From Mucilaginibacter glaciei (GTDB lineage Bacteria > Bacteroidota > Bacteroidia > Sphingobacteriales > Sphingobacteriaceae), in assembly GCF_014773245.1 (NCBI RefSeq), contig NZ_JACWMX010000001.1, positions 620,001 through 684,000 of the forward strand: 64,000 bases of DNA, given 5' to 3'. The notes under the pieces were generated by a model. The model saw only the letters and a program-made list of their open reading frames with translations, had not been told where the DNA came from and made no database searches. Below are positions 54,112 through 63,270 of this stretch, piece after piece. Position 1 is the first letter of the stretch. Every line of letters begins with the position of its first letter. A program made the translations under genes and the position numbers.

Positions 54112-54888
54112 CTACTGGAAATCGATAATCACGCTATCACCTAAATTTAACCCTAACAAACCGCTGGCGTTACCTTTGTTGATGGCGATCTCCAGGTGAT
54201 CGCTGATACCGAAAAGGCAAAGCTTTTCACCCTCCGGCACTTCGTTATAGTGCCAGCTAAGCTGGCTGATAGTTTCGTTACGTTTAAAATAAAGAATAAA
54301 TCGACGCCCCTGCTGTACGCGGTTAAAAAATTCTTTAGTAACGTTGGTGATCACGTTTTGGAAGGAATCGATGTAGATCACAGCGCCCTTGATCAGGTTC
54401 TTTTCAATCACCGGCTGCAGCGTCATTTTATTTTCTACACTGGTAACGGGCAGGCCAATTTCTGCAAGCGTACCACCATTAGCCAAATGGCATGCCGCCT
54501 TTACAAAAATATCTGCCAGCGGGAAGTGCAGAAACTTCAGATCCTGCATGATATTTATTTCCACAATCTCATCGGGTTCCTGCTCAAACATCAGGGAGAA
54601 GATGCCGTTGTCGGCCCCTACAAAGTAGTGGTTGTTATACCTTACCGCCAGGTAGCGTGTATACGTATTGTACACAGTATCAATGCCTATGAGGTGCACG
54701 GTATCATCGGGGAAATAGTAAAAACTATTCTTTAGAATAAAGGCTGCTTGCTGCACATTAAAGGGTGAAACATTGTTAGTAATATCAACAATATTTACTG
54801 TGGGGAGCAATTTATAAATACTACCTTTAAGGGCAGCCTGATAAATATCTTTATCGCCCAGGTCAGTAGTTAATGTTATAATCGCCAT
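54112..54888 (-). CDS. SAM hydroxide adenosyltransferase family protein (DUF62)
   Basis: A 258-residue protein of the DUF62/fluorinase-like family. I start at ATG 54888 (MAIITLTTDLGDKD, the family opening); a longer frame from 54945 adds 19 unrelated residues. Motifs include TTDLGDKDIY, VDITNNVSPFN, VHLIGIDTVYN and YFVGADNGIFSLM, and the late NVITNVTKE. Members use SAM and a hydroxide ion to give adenosine and methionine (SAM hydrolase), with a conserved Asp-Arg-His set. It is divergent from the PhoH gene. Confidence 0.88.
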   Translation of the reverse strand: MAIITLTTDLGDKDIYQAALKGSIYKLLPTVNIVDITNNVSPFNVQQAAFILKNSFYYFPDDTVHLIGIDTVYNTYTRYLAVRYNNHYFVGADNGIFSLMFEQEPDEIVEINIMQDLKFLHFPLADIFVKAACHLANGGTLAEIGLPVTSVENKMTLQPVIEKNLIKGAVIYIDSFQNVITNVTKEFFNRVQQGRRFILYFKRNETISQLSWHYNEVPEGEKLCLFGISDHLEIAINKGNASGLLGLNLGDSVIIDFQ

Positions 54889-54989
54889 TAATTTTATAAT
54901 ATTTATTGCTAATCTTGTAAAGCATTTAACGGTGCAAATATTCAATTTTTAATTCATAAAAATTCGCAACCGACAAAAATCAATTAGTA

Positions 54990-55958
54990 TTGAACGAGCT
55001 AAAGTTATCAATTGACCAGGTAAACCCAGCCGTATTATGGGGCCCGAACAATGATCATTTCGAGATCATAAAAAAGCAATACCCTAAGCTTAAAATAGTT
55101 GCACGTGGCAACGAGGTAAAAGTACTGGGGGATGAGCAGGAGTTGAATAGTTTCCAGGAAAAATTTGATAGCCTTGTTGCGCACATCGATAAATACGAAA
55201 GCATTAATGTAAATGATGTAGAGCGAATTTTAGGTGCCAAACCGTCGGCTAAGTCGGCTGCCAATGGCGATCCTACCAAAGAAGATAAATTTGCTAACGG
55301 CGAGGTTTTAGTATTTGGCCCTAACGGCATTATGGTGCGTGCGCGTACGCCTAACCAGCACCGCATGGTAGATAGTTTGGCTAAAAACGACATCCTGTTT
55401 GCTATCGGCCCTGCCGGGACAGGTAAAACCTACACCGCTGTTGCATTGGCTGTAAGGGCTTTAAAGAATAAAGAAATAAAACGCATCATACTCACCCGCC
55501 CGGCGGTTGAGGCAGGGGAAAACCTGGGCTTTTTACCGGGTGACCTGAAAGAAAAAATCGACCCTTATCTGCGCCCGTTATACGATGCGTTGGATGATAT
55601 GATCCCTGCAGAAAAGCTGAAGCTATACCTGGAGAACCGCACCATAGAAATTGCACCTTTGGCATTTATGCGCGGCCGCACGCTGGATAATTGCTTCGTA
55701 ATATTGGATGAGGCGCAAAACGCTACCGATATGCAGCTCAAGATGTTTTTGACCCGTATGGGGCCATCAGCCAAATTCATTGTAACTGGCGATGTAACAC
55801 AAATAGATTTACCCAAAAAACAGCAGTCCGGTTTATATACCGCACTGCGTATATTAACAGATATAAACGGTATCGAAATTGTTTACCTCAGCGGGGAAGA
55901 TGTTGTACGCCATAAATTGGTGAAACGCATTTTGGAAGCTTACGGGGATATACAATAA
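54990..55958 (+). CDS. PhoH-family ATPase (PhoH-like, TTG start)
   Basis: A 322-residue PhoH-like NTPase. A KH-like N-terminal part (about 30-75) precedes the P-loop domain with GPAGTGKT (140-147), RPAVEAGENLGFLPGD, the DEAQN Walker B (ILDEAQNAT) and TGDVTQIDLP. The start is TTG at 54990, giving MNELKLSIDQVNPAV; other Bacteroidota PhoH proteins begin MNELK-like, which supports this start over a later ATG. PhoH proteins are linked to RNA handling and phosphate-starvation responses. The gene is followed by purC after 85 nt. Confidence 0.9.
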   Translation: MNELKLSIDQVNPAVLWGPNNDHFEIIKKQYPKLKIVARGNEVKVLGDEQELNSFQEKFDSLVAHIDKYESINVNDVERILGAKPSAKSAANGDPTKEDKFANGEVLVFGPNGIMVRARTPNQHRMVDSLAKNDILFAIGPAGTGKTYTAVALAVRALKNKEIKRIILTRPAVEAGENLGFLPGDLKEKIDPYLRPLYDALDDMIPAEKLKLYLENRTIEIAPLAFMRGRTLDNCFVILDEAQNATDMQLKMFLTRMGPSAKFIVTGDVTQIDLPKKQQSGLYTALRILTDINGIEIVYLSGEDVVRHKLVKRILEAYGDIQ

Positions 55959-56043
55959 TAGTGAGTAGTGAATGGAGATTAGTAATTAGGCTATCCTGTA
56001 GCTAAGAATTAATCTCTGTTCAACTATTCTCCAATTATTTAAC

Positions 56044-56988
56044 ATGGACGCTATAAAAGAAACACACTACAATTTTACGGGGCAAACCAACTATTATAAA
56101 GGCAAGGTACGCGATGTTTACACCATACAGGATAAATACCTGGCCATGGTGGTTACCGACAGGATATCGGCCTTTGATGTAGTACTGCCCGAGCCTATCC
56201 CCTTTAAAGGGCAGGTATTAAACCAGATAGCCGCTAAATTTTTACAGGCTACTGTAGATATTGTACCTAACTGGGTATTAAGCGTGCCCGATCCAAGCGT
56301 AACCATCGGCCGAATTTGTGAGCCGTTTAAGGTAGAGATGGTGATCCGCGGATATTTGGCCGGCCATGCTGCCCGCGAATATGCCCTTGGCAAACGCCAG
56401 GTTTGCGGTGTTACCCTGCCCGAAGGGTTAAAAGAGAACGATAAACTGCCCGAACCCATCATTACCCCAACCACCAAGGCGTCTGTTGGGCACGATGAGG
56501 ATATTTCACGCGAAGATATTTTAGCCAAAGGAATTGTGAGCGAAGCGGATTATGTTCAGCTGGAAAACTATACCCGCCAACTGTTTGAGCGTGGTACAGA
56601 AATAGCCGCCGCGCAGGGACTGATACTGGTAGATACCAAGTATGAATTTGGTAAGGTAGGTGATACTATATACCTGATAGATGAGATCCACACGCCCGAT
56701 TCGTCCCGTTACTTTTACAGCGGGGGCTATACAGAACGCCAGGCAAGCGGCGAAGCACAAAAACAGCTTTCGAAAGAGTTTGTAAGAAGGTGGTTGATAG
56801 AAAATGGATTCCAGGGGAAGGACGGGCAAACTATACCTGTGATGACGCCTGAAATAGTGGCTTCTATATCTGCCCGGTACATTGAATTATACGAACAGAT
56901 CACCGGCGAAGCATTCGTAAAACCAGCGGCACAAGATGTTGTTGTGAGGGTGCAGAATGCTATTAATAACGCAATTGCTGCGCTGTAA
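56044..56988 (+). CDS. purC: phosphoribosylaminoimidazole-succinocarboxamide synthase
   Basis: A 314-residue SAICAR synthetase that joins CAIR to aspartate with ATP in purine synthesis. The long (yeast/Bacteroidota) form is recognised by [23 protein letters not shown], the strictly conserved [28 protein letters not shown] and [11 protein letters not shown]. All binding motifs are intact. It stands alone, with no other pur genes nearby. Confidence 0.97.
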   Translation: MDAIKETHYNFTGQTNYYKGKVRDVYTIQDKYLAMVVTDRISAFDVVLPEPIPFKGQVLNQIAAKFLQATVDIVPNWVLSVPDPSVTIGRICEPFKVEMVIRGYLAGHAAREYALGKRQVCGVTLPEGLKENDKLPEPIITPTTKASVGHDEDISREDILAKGIVSEADYVQLENYTRQLFERGTEIAAAQGLILVDTKYEFGKVGDTIYLIDEIHTPDSSRYFYSGGYTERQASGEAQKQLSKEFVRRWLIENGFQGKDGQTIPVMTPEIVASISARYIELYEQITGEAFVKPAAQDVVVRVQNAINNAIAAL

Positions 56989-57041
56989 TTTTTTAATTAA
57001 ACATAAAATAATTATATCTTAGCTGATAAATAATACGAAAA

Positions 57042-57419
57042 ATGAAATTTTCAGTTGATAAGCACGAGAAATATATTCTTATAAAACTTAACGAATCAAA
57101 ATTAAACTCTTTGATCACCCCCCAGCTGAAATCAGAATTGATACTGATCAACACCGAAGGGCAGCGTAACATTATCCTTGATCTTGCCAATGTTAAATTT
57201 GCCGATTCTTCGGGATTGAGCAGCCTGTTGGTGGGGCACCGGATCTGTAAAAGTGCCGAAGGTTCTTTTATTCTTTGCGGCTTAAACGAATCTGTATCTC
57301 GCCTGATCACCATATCACAGTTGGACAATGTATTATCAATCGTGCCGACATGTGAAGAAGCTATCGACCTGATATTTATGGAAGAGATAGAAAAAGAGTT
57401 AAAGAAAGAAATAAGATAA
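57042..57419 (+). CDS. STAS-domain anti-sigma factor antagonist-like protein
   Basis: A 125-residue STAS domain with the phospho-acceptor region FADSSGLSSLLVG, in which the first or second Ser is the usual phosphorylation site. The C-terminal tail EEIEKELKKEIR is charged and helical. Homologues bind anti-sigma or anti-anti-sigma kinases, or act as general switch proteins. No RsbW-type kinase is adjacent. It sits 19 nt before the RNase Z gene and may share its transcript, a pairing seen in other Bacteroidota. Confidence 0.87.
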   Translation: MKFSVDKHEKYILIKLNESKLNSLITPQLKSELILINTEGQRNIILDLANVKFADSSGLSSLLVGHRICKSAEGSFILCGLNESVSRLITISQLDNVLSIVPTCEEAIDLIFMEEIEKELKKEIR

Positions 57420-57438
57420 TATTAGCGCCCTTCCCGGT

Positions 57439-58356
57439 ATGAAATTCGAAGTAACGATACTGGGCAGCAGTTCTGCGACTCCAATTTTTAACAGAAACCC
57501 TACTGCACAGATACTTAACATAAACGAAAAACTGTATTTAGTTGATTGCGCCGAAGGTACGCAACAGCAGATGCTTAAGTTTGACGTAAAAGGCAGTCGT
57601 ATAGATTATATTTTCATCAGCCACCTGCATGGCGATCATTACCTGGGTTTGGTAGGCTTAATGTCGTCTATGCACCTTAATGGGCGCACTAAAGAACTGA
57701 AGTTATTTTGCCCGGCGCCGTTAAAAGAGATTATCGATCTGCAATTAAAATATTCTGAAACCAAGCTGCATTACCCCGTGGAATTCGTTTTTACCAGGAC
57801 AGATTCGCCGGATGTTATTTTAGATAACCAGGATATTACTGTAGAAACCATCCCGCTCGATCATCGTATACCCTGTACCGGGTTTTTGTTCCGCCAGAAA
57901 AAGCGTTTGCGTAAGTTGATCAAAGATAGGATAGAGGAGCTTCAGATCCCTGTTCAATATTACACGGCACTTAAAAAAGGTAAAGATTACGAAGCGAACG
58001 ACGGCACTATTTACAAAAATGAAGTGCTAACCACAGACTCGGCCGAGCCTAAGAGTTATGCCTATTGTTCAGACACTTTATACAACCCAAAATATTTTGA
58101 GCAGATTACCGGTGCAACCCTGCTTTATCATGAAGCTACCTTCTTAAATGATATGGTTGACAGGGCTAATCAAACGCACCATACCACTGCGTTACAAGCC
58201 GCGCAGGTGGCTATAACTACCGGTGCCGAAAAGCTGATTATTGGCCACTTCTCTGCCCGTTATAAAACCTTAAACGAGTTGCTTGATGAGGCCCAAACCG
58301 TTTTCCCAAACACCGAGTTGGCAGTCGAGGGAAAGACGTTTGTAATAAGCGAATAG
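57439..58356 (+). CDS. rnz: ribonuclease Z
   Basis: A 305-residue tRNA 3'-endonuclease of the short RNase Z type. It opens GSSSATPIFNRNPTAQ, has the metal site HLHGDH (H62, H64, D66, H67), the Asp ligand in YCSDTLY, the HEATF and the final GHFSARY. The flexible arm (about 150-190, KKRLRKLIKD) that binds the tRNA elbow is present. It removes the 3' trailer where CCA is not encoded, which fits both tRNA genes of this window. Confidence 0.95.
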   Translation: MKFEVTILGSSSATPIFNRNPTAQILNINEKLYLVDCAEGTQQQMLKFDVKGSRIDYIFISHLHGDHYLGLVGLMSSMHLNGRTKELKLFCPAPLKEIIDLQLKYSETKLHYPVEFVFTRTDSPDVILDNQDITVETIPLDHRIPCTGFLFRQKKRLRKLIKDRIEELQIPVQYYTALKKGKDYEANDGTIYKNEVLTTDSAEPKSYAYCSDTLYNPKYFEQITGATLLYHEATFLNDMVDRANQTHHTTALQAAQVAITTGAEKLIIGHFSARYKTLNELLDEAQTVFPNTELAVEGKTFVISE

Positions 58357-58528
58357 GATTATTGACCGGTGGCCTTAAGCTTTTTAAAACAGTCAAATGG
58401 GTTTACAAAGGTTTACACATTTTATCAAAATATTGACTTAAAGTATTGATAGTCAATAGGCTGTGAAAGAAGTGGGTTAACATAAAAACTATACTTTTAG
58501 TTAATGCTTCCAGCCTCATAATTACATT

Positions 58529-58565
58529 AAAAAGGGTCTGCCAGTTTATTTGACAGACCCTTTTT
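58529..58565. terminator. bidirectional rho-independent terminator
   Basis: The stem AAAAAGGGTCTG/CAGACCCTTTTT is extended by a few more pairs around a short loop and has A- and T-runs at its flanks. It lies between the convergent rnz and MCE genes and can serve both. Confidence 0.9.
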
Positions 58566-58588
58566 ATCAGATTTTGCTAAACTCTCTC

Positions 58589-59533
58589 TTAATTTCCTTT
58601 CTTGCCAAATACGGAGAAGCTCACATAACGGCTTGGATGCGCTTTGATATCTATAAACAAGTTGTTCAGGTTATTTGAGGCATCATTAAGATTGTTGTAC
58701 ATTTTCTTGTCGTTCATTAATAAACCTAAAGAGCCTTCTGTGCTATTTACTTTAGCAATGGTTGCCTGTAAGCCGCTTACTGCTTGGTTGGCATTATCAA
58801 GCGTTTGTTTGATATTTGAGTTTGACAAATCGGTACTGAATTTTTCAAAGTTTGTAGCAATACCGTTGAGGTGTGATGTGCTGGTTTTTAAATTGCCGGA
58901 TACCACCTCTGCATTGGCCAGTATGCCATCGATGTGTGAGCTTTGAGCACCTACTAAGGCATCTAATTTTTTTGTAGTACCCTCAAGCGTTTGCAATGAA
59001 TTGGCTATGCTGGCAAAACTTCTGTCGATATTTTTTTGGAAGTTTGGGTTCATGATCTTATTGATCGCGGTTAACGATGAATCAACCTTACTCATCAACA
59101 CCTCGGCCTTACGCTGGATAGGTTGCAGGCTTTCTGCCAAACTACCCTGGATATCTGCACGCAGGGTATCTTTATCCTGGGCCAGCTCGCGGCTGTTGCC
59201 CAACTCAAAAACTATCGCTTTACCACCCAAAAGGTCGGTACTTTCCAGTTTGGCCAATGTATTTGCAGGCACATCGTATTTTGGGTCGATTTTAAACTCA
59301 ACGGTAGTGCGGCCGTCCGGCGAAAGATCCATTTTTGATACACGGCCTATTTGAAAGCCGTTTACTAATACCGGTTTTGATACCGTTAAGCCTTCTACGC
59401 TGCGGTAGATAGCATAAAATTTGTTTGAGCCCGAGAATACGTCATTACCCTTTAAAAAGCTATAGCCTAATATCAATATAGTAATGCTTATGGCGGTAAG
59501 TGCGCCTATTTTGGTTTCGTTAGAGATTTTCAA
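58589..59533 (-). CDS. MCE/MlaD family lipid-transport protein
   Basis: A 314-residue protein with one N-terminal membrane anchor (about 9-29), an MCE domain (about 38-115, YRSVEGLTVSKPVLVNGFQIGRV) and a long helical tail (about 130-290) typical of MlaD-like proteins that form a hexameric ring and a tunnel for phospholipids. The mlaE, mlaF and mlaB partners are not here; in Bacteroidota they are often elsewhere. It follows the amidase gene 31 nt downstream on the same strand. Confidence 0.9.
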   Translation of the reverse strand: MKISNETKIGALTAISITILILGYSFLKGNDVFSGSNKFYAIYRSVEGLTVSKPVLVNGFQIGRVSKMDLSPDGRTTVEFKIDPKYDVPANTLAKLESTDLLGGKAIVFELGNSRELAQDKDTLRADIQGSLAESLQPIQRKAEVLMSKVDSSLTAINKIMNPNFQKNIDRSFASIANSLQTLEGTTKKLDALVGAQSSHIDGILANAEVVSGNLKTSTSHLNGIATNFEKFSTDLSNSNIKQTLDNANQAVSGLQATIAKVNSTEGSLGLLMNDKKMYNNLNDASNNLNNLFIDIKAHPSRYVSFSVFGKKGN

Positions 59534-59564
59534 TACCTGATGTTTTAAATTTAGCCTGTATGGC

Positions 59565-60494
59565 TCAGTTAGTTGTTACTTTTTCTAATTGTGCTTTATA
59601 ATTCTGTACAGCCCGTACTATTGAATTTACTATTTCCATCTGGCCGCTTTCTGAGTTTAAATATTCCTCGTCATCAGGGTTGTTGATATAGCCTGTTTCT
59701 ACTAATACAGATGGCATTGCAGCATGGCAAAGCACGTAAATGCTTTGCTCACGTAAACCCTCGCTACGCCTGCCGTCAACTCCAACAATTTCATCGCTGA
59801 TAAAGTTTGCGATTTTAACACTTTGTTTACGAAATTTCCGATTGTACTCGTTTGTTAGGATAATTACGGTAGGATCATTAGGGTCTAACGCATCGCCGTT
59901 AAGGTCCGAGTCATCTTCCACCTGGTTTTTCTTTATTTCCCTGTCTGCTTCTTCCGATCTCTTTAATGCATAGATCAGCATCAAAGCACCCCTGCCAGAG
60001 CGGTCCTTGACGCGTATGTTGCGATATATGGCACGGCCCCGTTTAGTACTGGTTCGTTCGCTTATAATTCTGTCGGGTAATGAGTTGCAATGTATTGATA
60101 TGAAAAGGTTCCCTTTGTTTTGATTGGCAATTTCGGCACGGCGCTCAAACGATACATCATCCTCAGTGCTGCGTGTCAAAACAGCCTTTACGCCTGCCAC
60201 ATCTTTTTCAAGCGCGATCTGCAATTTTTTAGCAATAGCCAGCGTTACATTCCTTTCAAGCGAAAAAGAGCCATTGGCACCGGGAGAATAATGTCCCGGG
60301 GGCGAATTCTCGGCTTTGGCACCATGGCCCGGATCAATAATAATAGTACGCAGTTTAAAGGTATTTATAACCGTATCCCTGGTGCCGGTTTTAATAACGC
60401 TATCAGGGGTAAAAGAAAACAACGACAAGCTTAGTAATAATGCCGAAGAACCAAAAATCAACTTTTTCAACCTGTTCAATATTTTATTTTTCAT
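59565..60494 (-). CDS. N-acetylmuramoyl-L-alanine amidase
   Basis: A 309-residue zinc amidase of the AmiC type (Amidase_3). The N-terminal hydrophobic segment (about 13-28) is a signal or anchor. Zinc ligands and catalytic residues are His57 in IIIDPGHG, Glu80 in FSLERNV, His135 in ISIHCNS and a late Glu in VLVETGYINNPDDE. It cuts the bond between MurNAc and the stem peptide during cell separation. No LysM or AMIN domain is attached. A TATTTTTG promoter box lies 28 nt before its start. Confidence 0.93.
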   Translation of the reverse strand: MKNKILNRLKKLIFGSSALLLSLSLFSFTPDSVIKTGTRDTVINTFKLRTIIIDPGHGAKAENSPPGHYSPGANGSFSLERNVTLAIAKKLQIALEKDVAGVKAVLTRSTEDDVSFERRAEIANQNKGNLFISIHCNSLPDRIISERTSTKRGRAIYRNIRVKDRSGRGALMLIYALKRSEEADREIKKNQVEDDSDLNGDALDPNDPTVIILTNEYNRKFRKQSVKIANFISDEIVGVDGRRSEGLREQSIYVLCHAAMPSVLVETGYINNPDDEEYLNSESGQMEIVNSIVRAVQNYKAQLEKVTTN

Positions 60495-60522
60495 TATGTT
60501 TGAACGCTGTTAACTGTACCTG

Positions 60523-60530
60523 CAAAAATA
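60523..60530 (-). promoter_or_regulatory. -7 box upstream of the amidase
   Basis: On the minus strand TATTTTTG followed by CAGG matches TAnnTTTG fully and lies 28 nt before the amidase ATG. Confidence 0.55.
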
Positions 60531-60546
60531 CTATTCATAATCAATT

Positions 60547-63270
60547 TTGAAATTAGTTAGCCTTTTTTTTCTGTTTGCACTTATATTAATGGTTAATGTT
60601 ATGGCAGCACCCCGCGCAGGCTATGCTATACTTTCTGCTAAAGATACGATTATAAAACTTGATTCTGTTAGAGACAAGAAACTGTTAAAGGCTATAAAAC
60701 CTAAAAGCCCGGCTAAAGCAGCCACTGCCACAACCACGGGTTATACGCAAAGCGATACGTCAAAAAATGCGAAAGAGCAGCCTATGACGCACGCTACCGC
60801 GGTAGATTCGTCATATTTTGACCAGGACAATAAGATTTACTATTTATGGGGCAAGGCGCACGTAGTTTACCAGGATTTTGAGCTGGATGCGGAGTATATA
60901 AGGGTAGATCAAAAGAACCACCTGATATTTGCGCGTGGTGCGATTGATCCAAAAACAAAGCGGTATGTTGGCAGGCCGCTGGCCAAATCAAAACAAGAAA
61001 AACCGGTAGCATCAGATTCACTGCTGTTTAATTACGAATCAAAAAAAGGTAAAACCTGGAACCCCGCCACCGAGCAGGAGGGTAACTATATATCAGGCGG
61101 CGAGGCTAAACGCATCAGCGAAGATGAGGTGGCTTATCGTAATGTGATATTTAGTACCTGCGACTTGCCTTTTCCGGATACCCATTTCGGCATTGTTATT
61201 ACCCAGGGTATCGGGCAAAAGAACCGCATCATTTCCAAACTTGCCTATCTCGAAATTGAAGGAGTGCCCTTGCCTTTAGGTTTGCCTTTTGGTTTTTTCC
61301 CTAAACCAAATTCACGTACTTCAGGGTTTATATTACCCACTTTTGGTGAGGATCAACGCCTGGGTTTTTACCTGCGCAACTTTGGGTATTACGTAGCATT
61401 GAACGAATATGTGGATGTTACTACTATGGGTACCCTGTACTCACGTGGTTCCTATGAACTAAATTCATCTGCCCGATACCTTAAAAAGTACAAGTATGGG
61501 GGTAACTTGATGTTAAGCTATGGCTCGCACAATTACGGCCTGCCCGGCGACCCGCCCCGTAAAGACTTTAACATTACCTGGAGCCACTCACAAGATCCTA
61601 ATGCTAACCCGGGTACAACGTTCAGCGCATCGGTTAATGCCGGTACATCAAGCTATTACCAAAACCAACGGTCGCAAAATAATTATAATTTACAGTCTCT
61701 TACCCAAAATAACTTGCGTTCAAGTATTTCCTACGGTAAAATATGGGCCGGTACACCTTTCAATTTAAATGTGAGTTTAGGGCATAGCCAGGACCTGAGC
61801 AAAAAAACGGTAACGTTAGAATTGCCGACGTTCAGTTTCAACATGTCGACGTTAAGCCCATTTGATTCAAAAGACCGGGTGACCGAGCAAAAATGGTTTC
61901 AGAAAATAACTGTTGGCTATAGTTTAGTGGGTACCAATAAATTAACAGATGTACCCGAGGCCGAACTCTTTAAATCGAACACGTTTTCTAAAAAATTACA
62001 AAACGGTTTCCAGCATACCGTACCTATCGGTTTCAATACCAACTTTTTACGGTATTTTCAGTTTAGCACAGGTGGTACCTACACCGAACGCTGGTATCTG
62101 CAAAGTATCAGGAGAAGGTTTGAGCGCGGGAGCATAGCAGGCCAGGTAATACCTATTACCGATACCGTAGGCGGGTTTGTGCGTAACGGGGAGTATAGCT
62201 TAAATGCAAGTATAGCTACTAAATTTTATGGGGAGTTTGACTTTAAGAAAGGAAGTTTAAAAGCCATTCGCCACGTCACCACACCATCTTTAAGTTTTGG
62301 TTTCCGACCTGATTTTGGCGACCCGAGTTATGGCTATTATAAAACTGCAGTGAGCCCGGCATCGGTACCTTATCCTTATACGGCACAGCGGTACTCCATC
62401 TTCGAGCAATCGGTTTATGGCGGGCCCTCGCCGGGTAAACAGGCGGGAGTAGGTTTCTCGCTGGATAACACCATCGAAGCTAAGGTTAAGGCGCGAAGCA
62501 CTGATACATCTGGAGTTGATAGAAAGATCCCGATCTTACAGGGCTTAACGTTCTCTACTTTTTACAACTTCGCGGCCGATTCCCTGAAATTACAAGCCAT
62601 CGCCTTTTCGGGCCACACGGCTGTTTTCAATCAGAAAGTAAACATCAACTTTGGCGGTATATTAGATCCATACGTAAACAGGGTACGCGATTCTATTGCA
62701 GGCGGCAGGGTTTTAAATTACGTGAACAGAATAAATCGTTACAGTTTTCAGGATGGTAAATTCCCGTTGTTAAGTTCCTTTAACTTTTCGGCCAGCGGGA
62801 GCTTAAATTCAACATCTTTTAAACCTAAGCCAAGGCAGCAATATAATAACACACTGCAAAATTTAACATCGGAACAAACGCAGCAGCTCAATTTAATTGG
62901 TGGTGATGCATCGCAATATATCGACTTTAACATTCCCTGGAACGTATCTATTAACTACAGCTTCAATTATCAAAACAACATTATCAATACCACCAAAACC
63001 AACACCATGATGATAAGTGGCGACGTAAGCCTCACCAAAAAATGGAAGATCCAGTATAATACAACTTATGATTTAAATGCAAGGCAGTTGAGCAGTGCGA
63101 CATCTTTTGCTATTTACCGTGATTTACATTGCTGGGATATGTCGATACAATGGCTGCCTTTTGGATATTACAAATCATACAATGTTACTATAAAGGTAAA
63201 GGCATCTATTTTACAGGACCTTAAACTAAGTAAACGAAGTGATTACACCAACAACCAATCTTTTAACTAA
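60547..63270 (+). CDS. lptD: LptD-like LPS assembly outer-membrane protein (TTG start)
   Basis: A 907-residue protein of the OstA/LptD group. It starts with TTG at 60547, giving a signal-like MKLVSLFFLFALILMVNVMA; no better ATG start exists in frame before residue 15. An OstA-like domain (about 75-185, YYLWGKAHVVYQDFELDAEYIR) leads to a very large beta-barrel of alternating aromatic strands up to the C-terminus. It would insert lipopolysaccharide in the outer leaflet with LptE and the Lpt bridge. Its stop overlaps the cinA start (TAATG), and the amidase is divergent. Confidence 0.88.
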   Translation: MKLVSLFFLFALILMVNVMAAPRAGYAILSAKDTIIKLDSVRDKKLLKAIKPKSPAKAATATTTGYTQSDTSKNAKEQPMTHATAVDSSYFDQDNKIYYLWGKAHVVYQDFELDAEYIRVDQKNHLIFARGAIDPKTKRYVGRPLAKSKQEKPVASDSLLFNYESKKGKTWNPATEQEGNYISGGEAKRISEDEVAYRNVIFSTCDLPFPDTHFGIVITQGIGQKNRIISKLAYLEIEGVPLPLGLPFGFFPKPNSRTSGFILPTFGEDQRLGFYLRNFGYYVALNEYVDVTTMGTLYSRGSYELNSSARYLKKYKYGGNLMLSYGSHNYGLPGDPPRKDFNITWSHSQDPNANPGTTFSASVNAGTSSYYQNQRSQNNYNLQSLTQNNLRSSISYGKIWAGTPFNLNVSLGHSQDLSKKTVTLELPTFSFNMSTLSPFDSKDRVTEQKWFQKITVGYSLVGTNKLTDVPEAELFKSNTFSKKLQNGFQHTVPIGFNTNFLRYFQFSTGGTYTERWYLQSIRRRFERGSIAGQVIPITDTVGGFVRNGEYSLNASIATKFYGEFDFKKGSLKAIRHVTTPSLSFGFRPDFGDPSYGYYKTAVSPASVPYPYTAQRYSIFEQSVYGGPSPGKQAGVGFSLDNTIEAKVKARSTDTSGVDRKIPILQGLTFSTFYNFAADSLKLQAIAFSGHTAVFNQKVNINFGGILDPYVNRVRDSIAGGRVLNYVNRINRYSFQDGKFPLLSSFNFSASGSLNSTSFKPKPRQQYNNTLQNLTSEQTQQLNLIGGDASQYIDFNIPWNVSINYSFNYQNNIINTTKTNTMMISGDVSLTKKWKIQYNTTYDLNARQLSSATSFAIYRDLHCWDMSIQWLPFGYYKSYNVTIKVKASILQDLKLSKRSDYTNNQSFN

